Shown: positions 33,341 through 42,139, numbered from the stretch's first letter. The stretch is DNA of 64,000 nt from Desulfothermus sp964427155 (GCA_964427155.1 CAYRSC010000017.1:6858-70857); one strand, 5' to 3'. The notes: generated by a model from the letters alone, not told the origin. Numbers and translations are program-made.

Positions 33341-34555
33341 TTATTCCTCTTCAGCTACATAAAATGGCCACTTATGGAAGAACCACTCATTCCACAGCAG
33401 GGGAATAATCCACCAGAAGTTCCATATAAGGGACTCTCCATGAGGGAAACGATGAGAAAGCTCTGTCATGTGAGGATTCCCAAGACCCCAATGTCCAAAG
33501 TTTGCATAGTAGTAAAACCAGTAATTTATTGCGGTAAAAAACAAGACCCCTATGGTCCTGAAGAAAAATGCACCCCAGCTATCCTTATCCGCCATGGGGC
33601 ACATATCATCAAAATAGTGATGCCAGATGAGAAAAGGAATAAGGGTAAAGCCTGCTATCTCTGCAGAGTGTAGCCAGAGGAAGCGCATCACCTCAGCATG
33701 TCCCTTGGCATGTTCCAGGTGATGGAAGGTCTCCGCGGGTATCCACAGATACACTATCTTGGTGCAGATAACAGCCAGAATATAGGCCCCAATAAAAGAT
33801 GCTATCATGGAAATAAGACCCTTCCAGGGTTGACCAATATTCATGGCGCTCCAGGGCTTCATACGCCATACATTGGGCGTCATAAACAGGATAATAATGG
33901 CCCATTCCCACCATCCAAAGACCCAGTGTACATGGGGAGTTCCCGCTATCTTGGTCCACCAGGGGGTATTCAGGGCCACCGTCTTATAGATAAGTCCCAG
34001 AAATGGAACGATTAATATGGTATAGGCAAATAAGGTAATAAGAGATGCCCACCCCAGTTCTGCCAATCCTGCCTCAGGCTGTTTAAGGGCCCCTGGCAAT
34101 ACTGGCCACTTCCCAAAAAAGATGGTCACCACAGGATAGGTATAAAAACCAATGAGCACAAAACACACTATGGCAACCTGTGCAAGGAATCCTGGTTTCC
34201 CTGCGGCGGCAAGATTATAATAACTTAAGAAATTGAACCCAATACCCAGGACGCGGTAGAAGATGATGTCAATAACAAACCACACCAGCACCACATTGGC
34301 AATGGTCATTACTATCCCCTTGAGGGGTTGTTTGAGGTTTTGAAAAGGCCAATCCCCCAAAAACATGTGCTGCCACAGCCCCACCAAAATCATCATGGCA
34401 AGGTACATCACAAAGGGATAGGGAAACCACTTGATAGGCCCCCTGGGGTCACTAAAGATGTACCAGGTAAGCCATGCCACCAGGAAAAAACAGATGAAGG
34501 AAATAATTCCTGTTACTGGTTGGCCCCAGCGAGGTCTAAGCTGTCCATGTGCCAT
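33341..34555 (-). CDS. Multi-pass membrane protein with internal QPxxG repeats, function unknown
   Basis: A 404-residue protein, with the ATG at 34555 placed 8 bases after AAGGAG. It has about ten hydrophobic segments and is extremely rich in Trp, Phe, Tyr and His. Three segments begin alike: WGQPVTGIISFI, NLKQPLKGIVMTIA and NIGQPWKGLISMIA, each leading into a long membrane helix, which suggests an ancient triplication. Conserved-looking His occur in membrane-proximal loops (HVHW, WHHYFDD). I recognise no family. It follows the acyl-CoA synthetase in the same direction, separated by 188 bases with inverted repeats. Uptake of short-chain acids would fit the context but is only a guess. Confidence 0.7.
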   Translation of the reverse strand: MAHGQLRPRWGQPVTGIISFICFFLVAWLTWYIFSDPRGPIKWFPYPFVMYLAMMILVGLWQHMFLGDWPFQNLKQPLKGIVMTIANVVLVWFVIDIIFYRVLGIGFNFLSYYNLAAAGKPGFLAQVAIVCFVLIGFYTYPVVTIFFGKWPVLPGALKQPEAGLAELGWASLITLFAYTILIVPFLGLIYKTVALNTPWWTKIAGTPHVHWVFGWWEWAIIILFMTPNVWRMKPWSAMNIGQPWKGLISMIASFIGAYILAVICTKIVYLWIPAETFHHLEHAKGHAEVMRFLWLHSAEIAGFTLIPFLIWHHYFDDMCPMADKDSWGAFFFRTIGVLFFTAINYWFYYYANFGHWGLGNPHMTELSHRFPHGESLIWNFWWIIPLLWNEWFFHKWPFYVAEEE

Positions 34556-34616
34556 ACAAACCACTCCTTAATGCTTAAAGGTTAAAAATTTTAAAACTCC
34601 CCCTACCTTAACTATC

Positions 34617-34700
34617 CTAAATTTAGTGTAGGGATCCCCCCCACACTGTATAAAGCTACAGTGTCGTCTCTTCCTCTGGGGCCCCTCACAAAGGGGCCCC
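34617..34700. repeat. Cluster of inverted repeats upstream of the QPxxG membrane-protein gene
   Basis: Three perfect inverted repeats lie in the 188-base gap between the synthetase and the membrane-protein gene: CTAAATTTAG (34617-34626), CACTGTA-N6-TACAGTG (34643-34662), and GGGGCCCCT-N5-AGGGGCCCC (34678-34700). The last has no T-run on the minus strand, so it may act as a transcript-stabilising or attenuating stem rather than a full terminator. The first is operator-like. Confidence 0.45.
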
Positions 34701-34743
34701 TGTTGTTAAAGGATTTTATTTACCTTAGACAAGAGAAATTAAA

Positions 34744-36516
34744 CTATTTTTTCTTTCCCTTGGAACTTAGCTCTGGGAAGTCCCAATAGAAGTATTCGTT
34801 TTCTCCCCTTTCAACGCCCTGCTCTTTTTTCTTTATCTCCTGCTCCCTGAGTTCTATCCTCCTGATCTTACCACTTATGGTCTTTGGAAGCTCATCCACA
34901 AACTGGATAATTCTTGGTATCTTGAACTTGGCAAGGACATTTATGGTGTGTTTAAAAAGCTCAAGGGCCAGTTCCTTGGAAGGAGTATATCCCTCGTTTA
35001 GGATCACAAAGGCCTTTACCAGTTGATACCTGTGGGGATCAGGAGAACCTACCACTGCGGCCTCAGCCACTGCAACATGTTCCACAAGGGCGCTTTCCAC
35101 CTCAAAAGGACCAACACGATAGTCAGAGGATTTAATTACATCGTCGGCCCTTCCCACAAACCACCAGTAGTTATCTTTATCAAAAAAGGCCCTATCCCCT
35201 GTATAATAATAATCACCCACAAAGACCTCTTTCATCTTCTCTGGGTTGCCAATATATTCCGTAAATAGACCAATGGCTCTCCAGTTCTTTAGCCTCACAC
35301 AGATATGACCAGTCTCATCAGGCTTGGTGATCTCATTACCCTCATCATCCACCAACACAACATCATACATAAACGAGGGTCTTCCAAAGGACCCAAACCT
35401 CATCTTGCCCTCCATCCAGGGCGCATTTCCAATCATTGCTGTGGACTCGGTCTGACCATAAAAATCCCTTATCTCTGTGTTGGTATATTTCTTCCACTGG
35501 TTTATCACCTCGGGATTTAAAGGCTCTCCTGCACTCACAGAATACTTTAGGGCAGAAAAGTCAAATTTCTCCAGGTCTAGATTAATAAACATCCTCCAAG
35601 CGGTTGGAGGGGCACAAAAGATATTGACCTTGTACTTGGATATGGCCTCCAGATACTTGTTGCCATCCAGGGCAGTAAAGAAGAAACCTGTGGCAGTACC
35701 ACCCACATTTAGGGGGGCAAAAAAGGAGCTCCATGCCCACTTTGCCCACCCAGGTGCACTGAGGTTATGATGGATATCACCAGGGGCAATTCCTATCATC
35801 ACCGAGGTGGATAGATGTCCCACAGGATAGGAAGTGGCAGAATGCCCCACCCTCTTGGGTAGGCCTGTGGTCCCAGAGGTAAAGAAACAAAATAGGATAT
35901 CGTCTTTCTTTATTTTTGCCGCTTCCGCCTCACCAGATTCTCCTTCTACCTCAGAATAGGGTATCCATCCTTCCCTCTCTCCCAGGACCAGCTTTACCTT
36001 GGGCTCCTTACCTGTATTCTTTAAGGTCTCATCCATCACAGCCGCAGACTTTTCATCCGCCACAATCACATCAGGGGGATAGGTCTCAAACCTAAACTCC
36101 AATTCCCTGGCGGTCATGGTAGTAGCTGTGGGAACCACCACCAATCCCCCTTTCAAACACGCATAAGAGGCGAACCATGTCTCAGGTACAATAGGGATCA
36201 TCATATACATATTATCTCCCTGGTTCACCCCCTTCTTCCTCAACAGATTGAGGACCTTATTCCCATTTGCTGCCAGCTCTACGTATGTAAATTTTTTATC
36301 TTCCCCTGTTTCTAGGTTCACCCAGATAAGGGCATCCTGTTCCCCTCTTTCCTTTACATGTAGACCCTCAAATATCTCTTCTGCCCAATTAAAATATTCT
36401 GGAAGTTCCGCATGGTTCAAATCGTCAAAAAATTCCTTTGCTGCCTTTTCCCTGGCCTCAAGGTCCTCCATCTGATTAAGTTCCATTACCTTTTTGTAAT
36501 ACTCCTTCATCTCCAT
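34744..36516 (-). CDS. Medium-chain-type acyl-CoA synthetase (AMP-forming)
   Basis: A 590-residue AMP-forming ligase of the ACSM/benzoate-CoA-ligase-like branch, which activates carboxylic acids to acyl-CoA with ATP. Motifs are the P-loop FFTSGTTGLPKRVGH, adenine-binding DFYGQTES, YYTGDRAFFDKDNYWWFVGR, and the catalytic lysine in LPKTISGKIRRIELRE. Substrate is not readable, but its position next to an isobutyryl-CoA-mutase-like unit makes isobutyrate, butyrate or a similar short branched acid likely. It has its own gap upstream (129 bases) after the meaB terminator, so it probably has a separate promoter, though I found no clear one. A GGAG ribosome site precedes the ATG. Confidence 0.85.
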   Translation of the reverse strand: MEMKEYYKKVMELNQMEDLEAREKAAKEFFDDLNHAELPEYFNWAEEIFEGLHVKERGEQDALIWVNLETGEDKKFTYVELAANGNKVLNLLRKKGVNQGDNMYMMIPIVPETWFASYACLKGGLVVVPTATTMTARELEFRFETYPPDVIVADEKSAAVMDETLKNTGKEPKVKLVLGEREGWIPYSEVEGESGEAEAAKIKKDDILFCFFTSGTTGLPKRVGHSATSYPVGHLSTSVMIGIAPGDIHHNLSAPGWAKWAWSSFFAPLNVGGTATGFFFTALDGNKYLEAISKYKVNIFCAPPTAWRMFINLDLEKFDFSALKYSVSAGEPLNPEVINQWKKYTNTEIRDFYGQTESTAMIGNAPWMEGKMRFGSFGRPSFMYDVVLVDDEGNEITKPDETGHICVRLKNWRAIGLFTEYIGNPEKMKEVFVGDYYYTGDRAFFDKDNYWWFVGRADDVIKSSDYRVGPFEVESALVEHVAVAEAAVVGSPDPHRYQLVKAFVILNEGYTPSKELALELFKHTINVLAKFKIPRIIQFVDELPKTISGKIRRIELREQEIKKKEQGVERGENEYFYWDFPELSSKGKKK

Positions 36517-36623
36517 ACACTACTCCTTATCTTTGGGGTTTAACTATTATTTAAATCCATACTCTTGCGATAGCGACACAAAATTTTTATTGAATATATA
36601 AACCTCGTTCAGGCTCCGGGATG

Positions 36624-36648
36624 AAAAAAGAGGGGGTAGTTCCCCCTA
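36624..36648 (-). terminator. Intrinsic terminator after the second meaB
   Basis: On the minus strand, AGGGGG-AACTA-CCCCCT is followed by CTTTTTTC. The stem overlaps the meaB stop codon. It separates the thiolase-to-meaB unit from the acyl-CoA synthetase gene. Confidence 0.8.
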
Positions 36649-37629
36649 AACCTCCTCCCGTAAAAAACGCTCCCTTATATCTTCTGCATAATTATACGGA
36701 CTTGCCTCCTTTTTTACAATACCTTTTATCATTTTTTCCAGCTCCCCATCCTCCTCTAGTCTCTCCAGGATGGGGTATAACATCTGAGATTTAACCGCAT
36801 TTATAAGTTGAACCCTTGCCTTTCTCCGCTCCCTTTCCTCAAAAATATCTTTATCCTCTAAGAATCTAAAATGTTCCTCAATCTTCTCCCTAAGTTCATC
36901 CACCTGCTGGGCAAACTTTATGGGATTGGCAATACTCTCTAGCTTCACAATGGGGGGTCTCCAGTTTCCCGGAAAGCTCTGTACCATGTCCAGGGCCCTC
37001 ATAAGGTCCATATATAACTTGGTGGTATTTGGATGGTCTCCTTTGTTTATTACAAATATATCTGCTATCTCCATAATACCCGCCTTTATAGTCTGGACAT
37101 CATCCCCCATTCCCGGAGTTAGCACCACCAATATGGTATGGGCATTATTCATAATGTCCACTTCTGACTGGCCAGTACCCACTGTCTCAACTATAATAAT
37201 ATCTTTACCCATAAAATCCAACACATAGATGGCATCCTCCACAGCCGCAGAAAGTCCTCCCAATGCCCCCCTTGTGGCCAGACTCCTGATAAAAACCCCA
37301 TCATCACCCGCATGACTTTGCATCCTCACCCTATCTCCTAAAAGGGCACCACCAGTAAAGGGACTGGTGGGGTCCACAGCCAGGACCCCCACTGTCTTTC
37401 CCTTTTTTCTAAAGCTGGTTATCAAAAAGTCTGTAATAGTACTCTTTCCCGCTCCAGGAGCACCAGTTATCCCTATTACCTTTGCCCCTCCTGTATAGGG
37501 GTATATCCTCTTTACTATCTCCTTTGCCTCTGGAATCCTGTCCTCAATGTTCCTTATGAGGCGAGAGACTACTCTCACATCCTTTGCCTTTATCCTCTCT
37601 ATGATCTTTTCAATCCTGGAATTGTCCAT
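36646..37629 (-). CDS. MeaB-type G-protein chaperone of a B12 mutase (second copy)
   Basis: A 327-residue P-loop GTPase of the MeaB/ArgK family that gates adenosylcobalamin delivery to acyl-CoA mutases and protects them from inactivation. It has GITGAPGAGKSTITDFLI, VDPTSPFTGGALLGDRVRM, IVETVGTGQSE and VINKGD. It directly follows the mutase subunits in this unit, so its partner is presumably the isobutyryl-CoA-type mutase. It differs from the first copy (49952) mainly in the C-terminal helical region. The operon ends here at a terminator. Confidence 0.9.
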   Translation of the reverse strand: MDNSRIEKIIERIKAKDVRVVSRLIRNIEDRIPEAKEIVKRIYPYTGGAKVIGITGAPGAGKSTITDFLITSFRKKGKTVGVLAVDPTSPFTGGALLGDRVRMQSHAGDDGVFIRSLATRGALGGLSAAVEDAIYVLDFMGKDIIIVETVGTGQSEVDIMNNAHTILVVLTPGMGDDVQTIKAGIMEIADIFVINKGDHPNTTKLYMDLMRALDMVQSFPGNWRPPIVKLESIANPIKFAQQVDELREKIEEHFRFLEDKDIFEERERRKARVQLINAVKSQMLYPILERLEEDGELEKMIKGIVKKEASPYNYAEDIRERFLREEV

Positions 37630-37650
37630 ACCCCTTCACCGCCTTCAAGT

Positions 37651-38064
37651 TTATAACACCTTATCTTCCACCTTTACATTCTTGTCAATCCACTCCTTAA
37701 TCTCTTCCAGAGGCGTGCCAGGTGTGAATACCTCTTTTATACCTGCATCATAGAGATATTGGAAATCCTGTTTAGGGATTATCCCTCCTCCTATTACCAC
37801 AATGTCATCTGCCCCCTTCTCGCGAAGGAGTTTTACCACCTTGGGAAACAGCTCCTTATGGGCACCAGAGAGACAGCTAAGTCCAATGAGATCTACATCT
37901 TCCTGAAGTGCGGCCTCTACTATCTGCTCAGGGGTTTGATGACAGCCGGTATATATCACCTCATAACCACAATCCCTGAAAAACCTTGCCAGTATCCTGG
38001 CCCCTCTGTCATGACCGTCCAGCCCTGGTTTTGCAACCATTATACGCAGTTTTCTCTTCGCCAT
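37651..38064 (-). CDS. Cobalamin-binding small subunit of an acyl-CoA mutase (second copy)
   Basis: A 137-residue B12-binding domain. GLDGHDRG gives the DxHxxG motif whose His replaces the lower ligand of cobalamin, and the GGGIIPKQD loop completes the B12 fold. It is separated from the large subunit by 38 bases, so the mutase is a heteromer of split substrate- and B12-binding chains. Given the Phe/Gln pair in the large subunit, this is likely IcmB-like. Confidence 0.9.
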   Translation of the reverse strand: MAKRKLRIMVAKPGLDGHDRGARILARFFRDCGYEVIYTGCHQTPEQIVEAALQEDVDLIGLSCLSGAHKELFPKVVKLLREKGADDIVVIGGGIIPKQDFQYLYDAGIKEVFTPGTPLEEIKEWIDKNVKVEDKVL

Positions 38065-38102
38065 CCCCTTCTCCTTACTTTTTCAAAATCCCCTTCTTTG
38101 GA

Positions 38103-39785
38103 TTAGAAGAATCCAGGATCCTTATATTCCCCATATACCTCCCGATATACATCACAAATCTCCTGCTCTGTGGCAAGGGCCTTCACTGCCTCAATACAAT
38201 AGGGCATCACATTCTCATCCTTTTTACATGCCTGTCTCAACTCATCTAAGGCCTTTTTTACGGCCTTATCGTCCCTTCTTCTCTTCACCTCGTTTAGTCT
38301 CTTTAGCTGTTCTCTCTCCACACTCTCATCTATCTCCAGAATAGGACACTCCTGAGCCTCATCTGTCACATATTTATTCACACCAACAACGATCTTCTCT
38401 CCCTTCTCAATCTGTTGTTGATAGTGATACGCCGCATTGGCAATCTCCATCTGGGGATACCCCTGTTCTATGGCCGCAAGCATACCTCCCATCTCATCTA
38501 TCTTCTCAATATACTCCCATGCGGCCTCTTCCATCTCCTTGGTTAGCTTCTCCACAAAATAAGAGCCCGCCAAGGGATCTATAGTATTGGCAACCCCTGT
38601 TTCTTCAGCAATTATCTGCTGGGTTCTCAAGGCTATCTGCACTGCATGTTCTGTGGGAAGACAATACACCTCATCTAGGGAATTGGTGTGGAGAGACTGG
38701 GTTCCACCAAGTACTGCAGCAAGGGCCTCCACTGCAGTCCTTACCACATTATTATAGGGCTGCTGGGCCGTTAAAGAACACCCTGCAGTCTGAGTATGGA
38801 ATCTCAGCCACCAGGACCTTGGATTCTTTGCCTTATACCTGTACCTCATCACATGTGCCCATATCTTCCTGGCCGCCCTCATCTTGCATATCTCTTCAAA
38901 GAAATCTATATGAGAATTGAAGAAAAAGGAAAGCCTTGGGGCAAACTCATCAGGATGTAATCCCTTGGTTTTCATCACATGCTCCACATACTCCATTCCA
39001 TCCCGCAGGGTAAAGGCCAGTTCCTGCACTGCAGTGGCACCCGCCTCTCTTATATGATAGCCGCTTATGGAGATGGTATTCCACCTGGGAACATACTTGG
39101 TGCCAAACTCCACAGTATCACTTATGAGCTTCATAGAAGGCTCAGGGGGAAGCATAAAGGTCTTTTGAGCAATAAACTCCTTCAGCATATCATTTTGAAT
39201 AGTCCCTCCAATCCTATCCAGGGATACTCCCTGTTTCTGGGCACACGCTATATACATGGCCCACATCACCGTGGCAGGTGGGTTGATGGTCATGGAGGTG
39301 GTCACCTCCCCCAGGGGTATCCCCTCCACCAAGACCAAAAAATCCTCCAGGGTATCTATGGCCACCCCACACTTCCCCACCTCTCCTGCAGATCTGGGAC
39401 TATCTGAATCATATCCCATGAGGGTGGGGAAATCAAAGGCTGTACTGAGACCTGTCTGCCCCTCCTTTAGAAGTAAGTGCCACCTTTCATTGGTGTCCTT
39501 TGCAGTACCAAGACCTGAAAACATCCTGTAGGTCCAGAGCCTTCCCCTATAACCTGTATGATGAATCCCTCGTGTATAGGGATACTGACCAGGGAAGCCT
39601 ATCTCCTTTTCAAAATCCAGGTCCTTTATGTCCTCAGGGGTATAAAGCCGTTTTATCTCTTTGTCAGATACTGTGGAAAATCTATCTTTCCTCTCCGCCC
39701 TCTTGGCTATTATCTTCTTTACTTCATCTTCCCACTTCTTTCTTAGAGAAGAACACTTCTCCAGAAGCTCCTTGGCAAAATACAT
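38103..39785 (-). CDS. icmA: Acyl-CoA mutase large subunit, isobutyryl-CoA mutase-like
   Basis: A 560-residue substrate-binding TIM-barrel subunit of a B12-dependent acyl-CoA mutase. The fold is clear: FPGQYPYTRG, SGYHIREAGATAVQELAFTL, RFHTQTAGCSLTAQQPYNN and LGGTQSLHTNS. The two residues that set substrate choice differ from methylmalonyl-CoA mutase. YRMFSGL has Phe89 in place of Tyr, and FIAQKTF has Gln207 in place of Arg. Phe/Gln is the isobutyryl-CoA mutase combination, and FDFPTLMGYDSDSP also resembles IcmA. The predicted reaction is isobutyryl-CoA to n-butyryl-CoA. Methylmalonyl-CoA or another acyl-CoA cannot be excluded. It sits between hydroxyacyl-CoA dehydrogenase and its B12 subunit. 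Confidence 0.85.
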   Translation of the reverse strand: MYFAKELLEKCSSLRKKWEDEVKKIIAKRAERKDRFSTVSDKEIKRLYTPEDIKDLDFEKEIGFPGQYPYTRGIHHTGYRGRLWTYRMFSGLGTAKDTNERWHLLLKEGQTGLSTAFDFPTLMGYDSDSPRSAGEVGKCGVAIDTLEDFLVLVEGIPLGEVTTSMTINPPATVMWAMYIACAQKQGVSLDRIGGTIQNDMLKEFIAQKTFMLPPEPSMKLISDTVEFGTKYVPRWNTISISGYHIREAGATAVQELAFTLRDGMEYVEHVMKTKGLHPDEFAPRLSFFFNSHIDFFEEICKMRAARKIWAHVMRYRYKAKNPRSWWLRFHTQTAGCSLTAQQPYNNVVRTAVEALAAVLGGTQSLHTNSLDEVYCLPTEHAVQIALRTQQIIAEETGVANTIDPLAGSYFVEKLTKEMEEAAWEYIEKIDEMGGMLAAIEQGYPQMEIANAAYHYQQQIEKGEKIVVGVNKYVTDEAQECPILEIDESVEREQLKRLNEVKRRRDDKAVKKALDELRQACKKDENVMPYCIEAVKALATEQEICDVYREVYGEYKDPGFF

Positions 39786-39821
39786 AAAAACCTCCTGATG
39801 CCTCTTAGACTTAGAGCCATC

Positions 39822-40682
39822 CTATTTATCATAATCATAAAATCCCTTTCCAGTCTTCCTCCCCAGACGACCTGCAGCCACATAGGACTTCAGTAGGGGA
39901 CATGGACGATATTTAGGATCACCATAGCCCTCCACCAGGACATTGAGAATGGCCAGGACCGTATCCAGACCAATAAGATCTGCAAGTGCAAGGGGGCCCA
40001 TTGGATGATTCATTCCCAGTTTCATAATATTATCTATCCCCTCCTTTGTGGCCACCCCCTCATAGAGTTCCCATATGGCCTCATTTATCATCACCATAAG
40101 GACCCTGTTAGATACAAAGCCTGGAACATCTTTACACTCCACAGGAACCTTCCCCATCTTTTCACTAACCTCAATTATTGTCTCAGTAACCTCCTTTGAG
40201 GTCTCAAGTCCATTTATTATCTCCACCAATTTCATCACAGGAACAGGATTCATAAAATGCATCCCTATTACCTTATCAGGCCTATTGGTGCAGGCCCCTA
40301 TCTGGGTGATAGGGAGAGAAGAGGTGTTAGTAGCCAAGATGGTATGGGGAGGAGCAAGCTTGTCCAGTTGAGAAAAGACCTTAGCCTTTATCTCCATATT
40401 CTCCACCACCGCCTCCACCACGAGATCACACTCTTTTGCTGGTTCTAGATTGTCTGCCAAAGATATCCTGGATAGGATCTCCTGTTTTCTGCTTTCATCT
40501 ATCTTTCCTTTAGCAACACCCCGACTCAATATCTTCTCAATATTGGCATATCCCTTCTGGGCAAGCTCCATAGAAATATCATTTAAGACCACATCATATC
40601 CTGCCTGGGCCGCCACCTGGGCAATCCCATTTCCCATCTGACCAGCACCTACTACCATTATTTTCTTTATCTCCATTGTCAT
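39822..40682 (-). CDS. 3-hydroxybutyryl-CoA dehydrogenase
   Basis: A 286-residue NAD-dependent beta-oxidation enzyme converting 3-hydroxyacyl-CoA and 3-ketoacyl-CoA. It has the nucleotide fold MVVGAGQMGNGIAQVAAQAG, the catalytic His in MHFMNPVPVMKLVEII, and GFVSNRVLMVMINEAI in the dimerisation domain. The length is that of the short Hbd/PaaH form without a hydratase domain. It lies 14 bases after the thiolase gene, which supports a four-carbon route between butyryl-CoA and acetyl-CoA. Crotonase and acyl-CoA dehydrogenase are not in the window. Confidence 0.93.
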   Translation of the reverse strand: MTMEIKKIMVVGAGQMGNGIAQVAAQAGYDVVLNDISMELAQKGYANIEKILSRGVAKGKIDESRKQEILSRISLADNLEPAKECDLVVEAVVENMEIKAKVFSQLDKLAPPHTILATNTSSLPITQIGACTNRPDKVIGMHFMNPVPVMKLVEIINGLETSKEVTETIIEVSEKMGKVPVECKDVPGFVSNRVLMVMINEAIWELYEGVATKEGIDNIMKLGMNHPMGPLALADLIGLDTVLAILNVLVEGYGDPKYRPCPLLKSYVAAGRLGRKTGKGFYDYDK

Positions 40683-40696
40683 CCCCCCTTATACTT

Positions 40697-42058
40697 TTAG
40701 GCTTCCACCTTGATTAACATTGCATCGCCCTGGGCAAGACCAGAACAAATACCACACACGCCAATTCCCCCTCCTCGCCTTCTAAGCTCATAGGCAAGGG
40801 TCATCACTATCCTTGCACCGGTGGCACCAATGGGGTGACCATATGCAATTGCCCCCCCATTTACGTTCACCTTGTCAAACATCTCCTCCTTGGAAAGCCC
40901 AAGGACCTTTCTCGCACTAATGAGAGTAACCGCAGCAAACGCCTCATTTATCTCAATTAGATCCATCTCAGAAATGGACATCCCATTTTGTTCCAATACC
41001 TTTTTTATGGAAAGCCCCGGGACCAGGGCAATATCCTTGGTGCGCTGAGAGACCTCTGCATAATCCAATATGGTAAACAAAGGCTTCAATCCAAGCTCAT
41101 CTGCCATCTCCCTGCTCATCAAAAGACATACGCTACCTCCATCATTTATGCCTGGGGCATTACCCGCAGTAACTACCCCTGGCTCACCAGTTACCGTACT
41201 CCTATGATTAAATACTGGCGGAAGCTTTGCCAGGGCCTCCATGGTGGTGTTGGGACGAGGTTGTTCATCCTTCTCAAAAACCTCTAATGCCCTGCCCACC
41301 TTCACCTCCACAGGAAATATCTCATCCTCCAGCCTCCCATTTTCCATGGCATCCTTTGCCGCCATCTGAGAATGATATGCCCATTCATCATTGTCCTGCC
41401 GGGTAAAACCAAATTCATCACTGGTCTCAGAGCCATGAATTGCCATGTGCCTGTTGTAAAATGGATCCCAGAGTCCATCATAAACCATAAGATCCCATAC
41501 ATTGGCATTTGGTAGTCCCATACGATGGCCAAAGCGCATGTCCTTTAAGGCATAAGGACAATTGGACATGGACTCCTGGCCCCCGGCGATCACTATCTCC
41601 GCCCTTCCAGTCTGGATAAGCTGTACTCCCAGGTCCAGGGACTTTATCCCTGAAGAGCATACCTTGTTTATGGAGATGGAAGGGATATATTCAGAAAGTC
41701 CCGCCAAAATAGCCGCCTGACGGGCTGGCACCTGACCACAACCTGCAGGTACCACCTGTCCCATAATCACATAATCAATATCTTCAGGATTCACCTTGTT
41801 TGCAACCCTACGCAAAAGCTCCTTTATAGCTAATGCACCAAGCTCACAGGCATCATATTGTTTTAACTTCCCACCAAATCTACCAAAAGGAGTTCTACAT
41901 GCTTCTACACATACTACTTCTGTTATTTTTTCTCTTTTCTTTCTTTTTTTTCTCCCCATCCCTTTAAAATCAACTTCTCTCTTTCCAAATTCAGCTATTT
42001 TTGCGTCTTTATAGATGTCTGCTCTCGTTACTTCTAATCTCTGAATATACTTCTCCAT
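40697..42058 (-). CDS. Acetyl-CoA acetyltransferase (thiolase) with N-terminal extension
   Basis: A 453-residue thiolase. The nucleophilic Cys is in NKVCSSGIKSLDLG, the catalytic His in GGAIAYGHPIGATGARI, and the second Cys in GVCGICSGLAQGD. The usual thiolase start (TEVVCVEACRTPFGRFGGKL) begins only at residue 46. Before it is a lysine-rich, AT-rich extension of about 45 residues that includes KGMGRKKRKKREK. The ATG at 42058 has AGAGGA 6 bases upstream, so the extension is likely translated; an internal ATG at residue 34 is the alternative. It is the first gene of the second acyl-CoA unit, behind a strong promoter. Confidence 0.9.
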   Translation of the reverse strand: MEKYIQRLEVTRADIYKDAKIAEFGKREVDFKGMGRKKRKKREKITEVVCVEACRTPFGRFGGKLKQYDACELGALAIKELLRRVANKVNPEDIDYVIMGQVVPAGCGQVPARQAAILAGLSEYIPSISINKVCSSGIKSLDLGVQLIQTGRAEIVIAGGQESMSNCPYALKDMRFGHRMGLPNANVWDLMVYDGLWDPFYNRHMAIHGSETSDEFGFTRQDNDEWAYHSQMAAKDAMENGRLEDEIFPVEVKVGRALEVFEKDEQPRPNTTMEALAKLPPVFNHRSTVTGEPGVVTAGNAPGINDGGSVCLLMSREMADELGLKPLFTILDYAEVSQRTKDIALVPGLSIKKVLEQNGMSISEMDLIEINEAFAAVTLISARKVLGLSKEEMFDKVNVNGGAIAYGHPIGATGARIVMTLAYELRRRGGGIGVCGICSGLAQGDAMLIKVEA

Positions 42059-42092
42059 ACTACATCCTCTTTAGTATTTTAAAGGTTAATAA

Positions 42093-42122
42093 TCTTTAAC
42101 ATAACCATCTATTTATTGTCAA
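42093..42122 (-). promoter_or_regulatory. Sigma70-like promoter of the thiolase-mutase operon
   Basis: On the minus strand, TTGACA (42122-42117), an 18-base spacer and TAAAGA (42098-42093); TTAAAG with a 17-base spacer is the alternative. The -35 is perfect. It lies just beyond the AT-rich inverted repeat at 42140-42169 and 35 bases from the thiolase start. Confidence 0.65.
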
Positions 42123-42139
42123 CAAGTTTTGCACTTTTA

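Noticed and set aside
36517..36645. Promoter of the acyl-CoA synthetase gene
   Set aside because: The gap is AT-rich with TTGTGT and TTTAAAT-like sequences, but no pair has good spacing, so none is reported.
38103..39785. Calling the second mutase a 2-hydroxyisobutyryl-CoA mutase or a second methylmalonyl-CoA mutase
   Set aside because: The Tyr/Arg pair of methylmalonyl-CoA mutase is replaced by Phe/Gln, and 2-hydroxyisobutyryl-CoA mutases carry Ile rather than Phe at the first of these places. Isobutyryl-CoA mutase is the best fit, though not proven.
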